Shown: one piece after another, positions 46,455 through 56,900 of the stretch | How the letters are laid out: every line of letters starts with the position of its first letter | Numbering within the stretch: the first letter of the stretch is position 1 | From: Bicyclus anynana | Taxonomy: Eukaryota > Arthropoda > Insecta > Lepidoptera > Nymphalidae | Direction: 5' to 3' | NCBI RefSeq assembly: GCF_947172395.1 | Contig: NC_069102.1 | Span: 11,618,250 to 11,682,249 of the forward strand | DNA: 64,000 nt | Notes under the pieces: model-generated | Database searches by the model: none | Seen by the model: the letters and a program-made list of their open reading frames with translations, nothing else | What the model was told of the DNA's origin: nothing | Program-made: the position numbers and the translations under genes

Positions 46455-47131
46455 CTAACTCTATCATTTGTTCATCTGTAACTAACATATTTGAACCCCT
46501 AAAAATCGATGATTGGTCATATCACGCGAGATTACAGAGTAAAAAATACAAGCCGCATTTTTCTTCGTACCTATATCAAATATTTAAATTGAATACCCCC
46601 TATTGTAATATAATCGGGTCTAATAAGACAGCCTAATTACGCTAGCAACGATTTTTAATTAACTTTATGAACACACGTTCCATAAAGATAATCAAGTCTG
46701 CCTGCTCGTAATTTTAATAAAACAACCGCCAATTTTCCAGCATATTTTCCATAAAATTATGGTGTTAATGGAAATTAGAATGCGCTGGACTAATCAAGTC
46801 CAAACCGGTCTCCATGGTTCGCTTCACGAATATGCTAGCATAGTTTTAGAGCATCGATTCCCAAAATGGTCCAGGTAGACCCCAGGGGTATAAGGAAGAC
46901 TAGACGGGGGTCTACGTTGACGTGACATAAAAATGGGGGTTTACGAATCGTAAGTCCACGAAAATGTATCTGGTTTCATACCAGATGGGGAGTTTTCTAA
47001 ATAATATAAATGTGAATTGATTGCTTCTTTATGTTGTGTCAAAAATTAAAGTTAGCTGAAATACCTTTTTCTCTGGTCAATTTTTTACTTTTTTTTTTAT
47101 TTTATAAAAGAATATTTGCCATATATTTTAT
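46455..47131. other. No gene recognised
   Basis: AT-rich, no supported feature. Confidence 0.4.
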
Positions 47132-47278
47132 AATATGACCAATATTTCCATTCCCTTCCAACTAGTCGGAAAATACTGTGCTAGGAGTGGGTACGACAAT
47201 AGACCAACGGGGCGGGGATCGAACCACCATCCCTCGGTGATGAGTCCGACCGCTCTTGCCGTTGAGCTATTGAGGCTT
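47132..47278 (-). mobile_element. SINE-D, copy 2
   Basis: Same head and body as 16058-16213 with about one change in ten. The B box reads GGTTCGATCCC. Two copies sharing more than the tRNA part rule out a simple tRNA gene. Confidence 0.65.
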
Positions 47279-47834
47279 TAAAAAATTTTACTTTTTGTCA
47301 TATTCTCACAGCACAATCAATTAGATAATTAACTAATTACGTAATCAATCTCGCTTTTTTAAACTGTTATTTCGTGGTGGCTGTTCATACGGCTGTAACA
47401 AAAATTTTAACATTAAATATGTAACATTTCAAAGACACAAATATTCACAAAAAGGCCTTCCTAATGTTACCTAAAGGCCGACTCGCTAATGAGACGGGCG
47501 AGCAATTTGTGCTCAAAACGCTTTAATCTCTCCACAATCATTTTCTGCGAGAGTTTGGGTAACTGCTCTTTAAATTTACTTCCTCTACAGAAAGGAACTT
47601 CAATCAACAATTAGGGATTATATTTGGACGAATGAAATTTTGTCCTCAGTTTAAGTTGTATTCCTGACGACTCAGCTGTTTTTGATTTTATGTCTATTTC
47701 TAATACAGCTGGGGCGAAGCTACCACCGTATCAGCCGTATCAATAATACGGGGCCCTCGGACTACAGGGGCCCCTTACGTGTGAAAGCAAAAATTAGTAA
47801 AATATCATCCACAATCTGACTTAATCTGGTGCCC

Positions 47835-48071
47835 ATTGAGGTTTTCTTAATTGGTCCAGGTCTGGCTGGTGGGAGGCTTCTGTCGTGGTTAGTTATCACC
47901 CTACCGACAAAGACGTACCGAAAAGCGATTTAGCGTTCCGAAAACCAAACCAAAAGGAGTATGGATTTCATCCTAATCTTAACAAGTTAAACCGTTTCCA
48001 TCTTAGATTGCTTCATCACTTACCATCAGGTGAGATTGTAGTCAAGGGCTAACTTGTAGAGAATAAAAAAA
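47835..48071 (+). mobile_element. SINE-B, head missing
   Basis: Starts GAGGTTTTCTTAATTGGTCC and continues to GGCTAACTTGTAGAG and A's, with a deletion at GGTACGATGCCGTG. Confidence 0.78.
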
Positions 48072-48224
48072 TCACAGAATTTTTATTTATATGAATTGCT
48101 TAACTATAGGTAATATTAGAAATGGCTTATTACTGTCAACATTGGCATGATTGAAGAAAAATGTTATCCAAAGTACACCGTATTAAAAAAAACCAAGCAC
48201 GTTTCGAATACATACCCTCTCTAA

Positions 48225-48674
48225 TCTATACTTATAATAAATCTGTAGAGAGGTCAATTCTGTACATGAAATATATTTCCAAAATGACTATCAGGGAGTG
48301 ATTAGTGATCGATACTGATGCCAAAAATGCAATCAGTAAAATTTTTGTCTGTCTGTCTGTCTGTCTGTATGTTCTTTATAGAAACAAAAACTACTGACGG
48401 ATTTTAACGAAACTTGGTACAATTATTCTTTATATTCCTGGGCAGGTTAAAATATACTTTTCATCATGCTACCGCCAATAGGAGCAGAGCAGTGATGGGA
48501 AATGTTGAGAAAACGGGAGAAGTTACTCCATTTTTTAAGCTTCCGTCGTCGCCGTCGCATGTTCCCTACCATAGGGGTAGTAGGATAGGTGTAGGGTATG
48601 GGTAGGTTAGGAGTAAGGTAGGGGTAGGCATAGTAGCAGGGTTTTACGCAGACGAAGTCGCGGGCGTCCGCTAG
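48225..48674 (+). mobile_element. Helitron-like element, long form, 450 bp
   Basis: Starts TCTATACTTATAATAAATCT after an A and ends GCGGGCGTCCGCTAG before a T. Contains a CTGT run (48345-48368) and a G-rich GGGTAG-type tract (48568-48634). Confidence 0.7.
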
Positions 48675-49035
48675 TATCTAATATCTACGTAAAGTACATA
48701 CCTAATAGTATAAGTAAAGAAAATGATTAAAGTAAACTTAGTACAATTGAAATTTTGATCTACCTTTTACTGAGATAATGAGGTCCCAAATGAAAACCGT
48801 CGAGTTGAATTTACCCCCTTTCATTGTATATTTGTTTTCGATGTAAAGAGTCTCTTATTTGCCCTTTGTATTTGTCTTACCCTTTCAGTTAGTCGCTTCA
48901 AGCGATACTAAGACATCTCTTGGAAATTGGAAATACGCGTCTTTATGTTTCTTTTTGTTAATTAAATCAAAAGTATTATATTTGCAAATGCACACGGAAT
49001 CTAAATCGGGGTAAGAGCCTGGGGCTGCAGTTTAG

Positions 49036-49397
49036 AGGGAATTTTAGCAGACTCAAAAGTGATTACAAAAATAAGAAAACTAATGTCGAACAAAGCAAAA
49101 CAAATTCACAACATTTGTCAGGACAACTTTATTAACATATCAAACTGTAACCAAAATAAGACCCTAGAATGGCAGAGAATGACCTTGAGTGGAGTCACGC
49201 ACTTGTGAACGATGTGTGTAGGGTTAAAGGCGCCTTTGACAGATATCTAACACTCCCCTTTTCCACTCAAGTCACTCTCCCCGCCTATCCCAAGTAACCC
49301 ATAAAGAATTACACAACAAGAGATGTGGACGGCTCGAACGCCACGAGCACACTGAAACCGTATCGCAAGTCGTTGCAACGCGGCGATAACAGGAACC
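49036..49397 (-). repeat. Unclassified repeat pair 4, minus copy
   Basis: Inverted counterpart of 30788-31140, 18 kb away. Divergence is scattered and includes small indels, so both are old. Confidence 0.8.
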
Positions 49398-49502
49398 ACA
49401 ACACATTTATGATGATTGAGATGAGACGGAAACGGTGGTGGAATTTATCTGAATGAGGTCCACTACTATTTCTACGAACAAACTTGATAATTATGCCTAC
49501 TG

Positions 49503-49844
49503 TTTTTTATTTTTTTATTTTTTACAAGTTAGCCCTTGACTACAATCTCACCTGATGGTAAGTGATGATGCAATCTAAGATGGAAGCGGGCTAACTTGTT
49601 AGGAGTAAGATGAAAATCCACACTTCTTTCTACACGAAAAACGCTAAATCGCTTAGCGATACGTCTTTGTCGGTAAAGACCACCCTTCCTAGTATTCGGC
49701 AGTACCAAACCAGCTACTGCCGAAGCCTTCCACCAGCCAGACCTCGACCAATTAAGAAAACCTCAATACGCCCAGCCAGGGATCGAGCCCAGGACCTCCG
49801 TCTTGTAAATCCACTCCGCATACCACTGCGCCACGGAGGCCGTC
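49503..49844 (-). mobile_element. SINE-B, full length
   Basis: Head at the right (GCCTCCGTGGCGCAGTGGTA on the minus strand, B box GGCTCGATCCCTGG), tail at the left with T-rich DNA. The GTTCCGG segment is rearranged near 49640-49700. Confidence 0.82.
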
Positions 49845-50836
49845 AACCTTACTTCCATCTCATTTCAGCCTTCATAGAGGTGGCATTTTTCGAAGTTAAT
49901 TTTTAGTTAATATTTTGATAATATTGAAAGTATTACTGTCGATGCGATTGATGTATGGTTCATACACACAATAACATATGTACGAAAGCTTATCACCCCG
50001 TTTAATAAAATGTAAAAGTTCCACTCGGCAATATTCATTTAGTACTCCATAACATCAATAACTCAAAGTGATATGCTAAGTGGATACAATTTTACATCGC
50101 CTAGTAGTTGTTTTGATAATAAATCACGCTAGCTACTAGCTATGGAACGATAAAAACTGATATAATCATATTAATCATCTTATTTAGATGAACCATAGGT
50201 TGAACATAGAGTAAACATCATTATACGTATTTTTGTCTTTCACTTTATATCGATTAAAGGTTGGCTATTTGACCTTAGCTGATATGTTTTGATGAGTTTG
50301 AGGTACCGTAAAACTTTGCAATTCAATGTATTCTGAGAATGCTCCAGTTACTCAGATTTTCGATTTTAAACTTATGTTGAGAGTTTATTCATAGGTCTGG
50401 GTCTGGCCACAAGAATTTGTTTGTTTTTGGAGAAAATTAATAGTCATGTTTTTCAATGAATTCTGTTAATAATAGGATGATTTCGGAAGTTCATGGCTAT
50501 GTACAACAGTGTGTTTGTACCTTCAACCTAAAATGTTAAAATTAATTGTAACAAATAACAAGCCAATATACGTGGAAGTATATATAATGTAAACTACTTA
50601 CCCGTATATAAAAATATTGATCTTGTAACGACATTTTTGTGCTAAAATTACATGCGTATGTATGTTATTTCAACTGTAGATGTTTTTATACCTACCCTAT
50701 GTGATTTATAACGGAAAATATTTAACTGAGTAACAGTAAAGTTAATTCCTCGTATAAATACCAAGAATAAACCTAAAACACAAAATTTAAAAGCTTATTT
50801 CGAAAAGCAATAACATCATTCTTATTTTCATTGCAG
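49845..50836. other. Upstream region of the GPCR gene
   Basis: AT-rich, free of SINE and Helitron copies. It probably includes part of a 5' intron or the promoter of the receptor gene. No TATA or initiator could be chosen with confidence. Confidence 0.35.
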
Positions 50837-50974
50837 ATAAATCCTCAAGCACAAGACAATGTTCACAAAAAGCAGATTCTACACATCAGTCTCTATACAT
50901 AGAGTTCAAAGTTAAAACAAGGACGTTATCTAAATATTATTTACCAAATAAGATAGGATATATAAACTGTAAAA
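50837..50974 (+). other. 5' UTR part of the GPCR first coding exon
   Basis: A pyrimidine-rich tract ending TTGCAG at 50831-50836 looks like a splice acceptor, so transcription probably begins in an unseen upstream exon and the start codon lies 138 nt into this exon. The ATG at 50975 has AAAA before it and is the only start that gives a full extracellular N-terminus before TM1. The acceptor is inferred from sequence alone. Confidence 0.45.
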
Positions 50975-53900
50975 ATGGACATTCTGCCAGAGAAACTATC
51001 GGGGCCCGGAGGAGCTTCCCAGAAGAACTGGAGCCATTGGAACGCTACAGAGGAAATGCCTTTGGAGATGCAATTCAACCATGGCCACATGGTCTCCATA
51101 ACAGTTTATAGTGTGTTGATGATGATATCGGCGACGGGGAATTTGACAGTGCTGTCTCAATTGGTAAAGAGGAAGAGAATGGGTCGGGCGAGTCGACTGG
51201 ACGTGTTACTCATGCATTTGGCAGTGGCTGACCTTATGGTAAGATTTGATAATAATTCTCCATTTTTTTCATTGAGAAAGAATTAGAATTCATTGACAAG
51301 AATACAGCATTTCCGTGTTAGACAGCCAAGCTGATCCTTTGCGCGGAAAAAGCTAACCCTTCTGTCACCAATCGAGGCAACTAATCGCGGTGTTATAGTT
51401 TATAGATGTCTATTGGCACAGCGATGCCTTGGCCGAAGGGTATCCCATAGAAAAAGGAACAAATATGTTACTCTCAGTCAGAGAGGCATACTTGTGCCAC
51501 TTACTGGTTTCAGCTTTTCTGCTGAATAATAAGGAGCGTTTTAAGCAATTCGTGGCAGAGCAAATATGACCCTTAAAATCCCCGTATTTCTGAAAGTAAT
51601 GATCGCAGATACCCTGTTACAACTACAACATTGCTTTTAGCATACTCTTGACTTTTATACAATTAAAAAAAACTGCTATCATCCCTATCTTAAACAGGCT
51701 GATAAACTAATTATGAGAATAAATCCTGGCTGATAAATTGTAAGATATATGTTTTTTTATTCAAATAATGGAAAATACGGGTTGTCACGTACAGTACAGA
51801 TTTATTACGTGAATAATCAGTTTTTAAATTGGGTTTATACTATTATAATGAAACTTGTTATTATTTTATAGTTTTTTTTCCCAAACTTAATATTACAACA
51901 AAGAGATTGCTATTTGACCTACGCTACCAATTAACAATTATGTAACTCAAGCAAAAATATTGTTAAAAACTTCCACATAAGGTCGACGATAAGCGTCTGA
52001 TAACTAATATGATACCTTTATCACCACGTGGATGACGTGTGTACGCTGCCTTAAAGAGATTCCTCGATTGAAGTAAATTTTAGGAATATACATTTAATTT
52101 TTTAATTATATTTAACAGTTTTTTGATCATAAACCGAACCTCGGACTCCTGGTTTGGGCTACGGGAATTAATAAAATATTGGACTTTTCTTTATTTCGAC
52201 AACTTCTCAGTAGTTCAAAGTTCGGAAGTCCATGTTTCCTGGGCTTCTAGCCATGTGGCATGTCGATTCTCTTTCTACAAACGCTAACGCTTCGAATACA
52301 AAAACATGTATAAAATGACAGATCCTATCGATAACATCACTTGATAACATCATGATATCTAGTAATCATTACAGATTCAAACATTATCGTCCTAAGCCCG
52401 CCAACACGCATCGAAATTACGTGGTGGGGGTATGCTACATATCCTCTTCCTTACAAGGAGTGACTGTGCCTTGCAGTGACCTAAAACATCGATTGACCCA
52501 AAGCAAAGCAGTAAACTCTTTAATAGTGCCAAAGTGCTACAGTTTAGCTTATCAGATGCGCTTGCCTTAACGTGTAATTGGTTTTTAGATACCTATTATA
52601 AATTTAGAGTTATGATGACATGTTTTTGATTAAACTGCAACAGTGAGCGTGTTCAGGTGACATTCCTGATGATGCCGCTGGAGATAGCGTGGGCAGGCAC
52701 CGTGCAGTGGCTGGCGGGCGACCTCATGTGCCGCCTGATGATGTTCACGCGCACCTTCGGCCTCTACCTGTCCAGCTTCGTGCTCATCTGCATAGCGATC
52801 GACAGGTAAACTGCAACAGTGTGCGTGTTCAGGTGACATTCCTGATGATGCCGCTGGAGATCATTTTTGAGTGACAGTTATCCTGAAAGTTCAAAAAAGC
52901 CTCATTAGTTCTTTATCAAAAATTCTTCTTTATTCCTTTACCATTTTTATGATTTTTCGTTATGTATTTTATCCTAAGATTTAAAAAATAACTCTTTGAA
53001 TTAAGATTTTAATATTTTTCTGCGCTGACGCAAATGTTACTAATTTTTTTGTGGAATCATCCTGTCGTGAACGGTTAAGGCTGACATATAAAAATCTTGT
53101 CTTTGTCACTGAATTGGACCAACTAGAACACTGACCGATTCCCTCAATTATTTTTCAAAGAAATTCCCTACTTGCTCTTATACTTTTTCCTTCCGTTAAT
53201 TCTTCTATATCTACTACGACACCATTCTTTGTGATTCCGGTCTTTACGTATTGTTTTTATTTATTAAGATTATTTTTCACCTATTCTTATTGTAGTTTCC
53301 CAAATACCATGCTCGATACCTAAAATGTCAATAATTTGCAAGTCATTGAAACGAAATATTTTCTGATTCAGATACTACGCTATTCTCAAGCCACTGAATG
53401 TCACTTGGGAGGCGAGAGTCAGGCGGGCTCTCACTATCGCCTGGGTCTGCGCTGCGTTAGCCAGCCTGCCGCAGAGTTTCATATTCCACTTGGGAGAACA
53501 CCCTGATGTTAGAGGGTAAGAAAGTTTTACTAAAAAAAACATACATACAGCCGAACGTAGAACCTCCTCCTTTTTGGAAGTCGGTTAAAAATAAGCCTCA
53601 TATACCAAAAATTGCTCTGGCAACCACAGCGCTAGCTTTAGCGTTCTATTTTCAGTGCTGGTAACCATTAGAAATAAACGCAGCAATGATACTTAGCGCC
53701 AATCAGGCATGGCAGTATTAGATTTACTTGACGAGCTTTATAATTGATAAATAATATCCTAGCATAATTTTATAATGGAAATATTATAGTTATTTAAGGA
53801 CATATGTGCAAGTAGCTACGCAAAGATAGGCGCGATGCCAACTCTAAATAAATCTCGAAACAGTGATGGTTCAACAGACTTACTACCCTTTTAGTATTTC

Positions 53901-56900
53901 TTAGTGACTCATTAAACTAATGATGTCTGAGGTGATCTGGGGAATGAAATTCATTGAAATTTAGAGCGAACCCATTAAGATACATTTGAAATACAGCATT
54001 GATGATTTTATGATGATGAGTTTTCTTTTTACTTCTGTGTGTGACTAATATTGGTACTAAATAAATTAAAAAAAAAAGCATTGATACTTAGCACCAGAGA
54101 ATACACGACAAGGCGCGGCGTAGCACATTTTTTGCAACAATCACACTGACCGTACTGACCATACTGATATTAATATCTGATCGAGAAGTTCTTCAAGAGA
54201 TGCTTTCATCTTTCTCGTTTGTTAGTTATCAATTGTATATTGTTCTGAACTATGATAACTTATTAAATCTTAAAAAGTACTGCCATGTGCCCCCCTATCT
54301 GAAGCATAGATGTTATGCCTCCTGTGCCTCTAGTTACATCGACATTCATACCTTTCAAACCGAACCACAACAGTGCTTGGCAGATATAAGTGGTGGTTAC
54401 TTCCACAGTCGAGCTCTACCACAAAGAGCTTTCATTGTTGATAAGTTAGGGTTGTTGTGTGAAAGTTGGTGGTATTACATTGCGTGTCGCAGTCATCGTC
54501 ATTAACTTCTGATGCAGCACCAAACTTAATCAGTCCAAACCTACCAATTGCATTGGATCAGCTTGGCAGGTCTGATCTCCAAATCCTTTTATATAAATAA
54601 GCGGGCCTTGTGAAAATAATGGAAAATAAGAAATTTTTAGTGCCTCTAAGAGAATAAGGAATTTTTAGTGCCTCTAGTCTTTTAAGAAACGTTTATGTTT
54701 CAGGTACTTCCAGTGCGTGTCGTACGGATCGCTGCCGACGCCGCGACACGAGCTGGCGTACTTTCTGCTGAACATGGTGCTGATGTACCTCGCACCGCTC
54801 ATCTCCACCCTGTACTGCTCTTCAGCCGCACTGCTGGAGATCATGCGGCGAGCTAACACCGCTAATGGTAAGCTGCTGGTGTACCTCGCGCCGCTCATCT
54901 CTACCCTGTACTGCTCTTCTGCCGCACTGCTAGAGATCATGCGGCGAGCTAACACCGCTAATGGTAAGTTACTGGACATGGCGCTGATGTACCTCGCGCC
55001 GCTCATCTCCACGCTGTACTGTTCCTGTGCCGCTGCTGGAGATCATGCGGCGAGCTAACACCGCTAATGGTAAGCTGCTGGACATGGTACTGATGTACCT
55101 CGCGCCGCTCATCTGCACCCTGTACAGCTCTTCTGCCGCACTGCTGGTGATTATGCGCCGACCTAACACCGCTAATGGTAAGCTGCTGGACACGGTGCTG
55201 GTCTACCTCGCAACGCTAATTTCCACGCTGTACTGATCTTCTGCCGCACTGCTGGAGATCATGCGGCGAACTAACACCGCTAATGGTAAGCTGCTGGACA
55301 TGGTGCTGGTGTACCTCGCAGCGCTCATCTCCACGCTGTACTGCTCCTGTGTCGCTACCGGAGATCATGCGGCGCTGACAAAAAGCTAAAGACACTTACT
55401 TACCTTACCTACTTTATCAGCTACAGATATATAGATAGACGTCCACTACTGGACATAGGTCTCTTGAATGGAGCTCCAAGCACAACGATCTCGAGCCGCC
55501 AGCATATCCACGGTCCACCTAAGACAAATATTGTTATTTAAATCTTTAATTTCAGGCATTAACAGTTTGATATATTTAATAGGTTGGTTTCAATCATGCG
55601 AATAGATAAAACAATGCGGCACTCAGGGTATTGCAATAAAAATCTGTGAAAGGAATCCATCTCTTTTAACGTCAATATGTACTGTTACCTTTTATGAACT
55701 TCTGAGAAATGGCACTACGTAAAATATTATTTCTGTATTACTTTGTAAAATCATTTTCCTTGTGGGAAATCCTAAACGTGGAACGATTTGTGTTTCTGAT
55801 CATAATGTTTCCATCGTATTTGACCCCAAAATTATGTGAATTATCATTACTGTATAGTCAATACCCATTCAATAGTAACTGATTGGTTTATTGAACTTTG
55901 ACATAATGTAAAGTCGGTTTATTTACGTCTTCTAAGCTGAAATTTGATTGAACTATAGTGATGGCGCAGTGGTATGCGCGGTGGATTTACAAAACGGAGG
56001 TCCTGGGTTCGATCCCCGGCTGGGCCGATTGAGATTTTCTTAGTTGGTCCAGGTCTGGCTGGTGGGATTCTTCCGCCGTAGCTAGTTACCACCCTACCGG
56101 TAAAAACGTACCGCCAATCAATTTAGCGTTCCGGTACGATGCCGTGTAGAAACCGAAAGGGTGTGGATTTTCATCCTTCTCCTAACAAGTTAGCCCGCTT
56201 ACATCTTAGATTGCATCATCACTTACCATCAGGTGAGATTGTAGTCAAGGGGTAACATGTAAAGAATTAAAAAAAAAGTTAGCAGGTTTCAAGTCCAGTC
56301 CAGAACGTTTTTATTTTAATGGTATTTTTTATACTATCGACAGGGTAATAAAATGAAAAACATCCCCCATTCCAAAGTTGTCTTTAAACGTATTTAATTA
56401 CCCACATTAGGGGAATAACTTGTATATTGTATACTTGATAGTAACTTTTAGTAATAAGGCTATTGTTTCATTTTTCATGTGTATTTTTCTTAAATAAAGA
56501 TTATTATTACTAATGGCCTGACTAACTGAGGATGATCTAGCATCACAGGCATCTTCTATAAATAAATGAGATATTAAAGGTATATTTGATGATTTACAGA
56601 TAAAATGCGCCGCAGCGGAGTGGGAATCCTCGGGCGGGCGAAGGCCAGAACACTCAAGATGTCCGTCACTATTGTACTAGTTTTCTTTACCTGCTGGTCA
56701 CCCTATTACTTGTACTGTATTTGGTAAGTACTAAGTAATGTCTTTATACTTTTACAGCACTAGTCAAAAAAAGTAGACGGCCCACGGTAAGCAATCGAAT
56801 TCCACCATCATCTATTACTATAGAACATGCTTAAAAATAATTTTCAAAAAAAGAATAAAATACAGGAATATCTTTTTTATTAAAGTTGCGCAACGCATCA

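Noticed and set aside
52807..52874. Alternative exon 2 from the duplicated acceptor
   Set aside because: The reading frame stops after 13 codons and no donor follows in a useful place, so it is not annotated as coding.
54674..55193. Long minus-strand frames over the exon-4 array
   Set aside because: They are the reverse complement of a repeated coding exon, which keeps antisense frames open. The GPCR frame explains the sequence.
55965..56035. tRNA-like sequence with A and B boxes in GPCR intron 4
   Set aside because: The same head with the same 3' body occurs many times in the window, so it is the head of SINE-B and not a tRNA gene. The same applies to the SINE-A, C and D heads.
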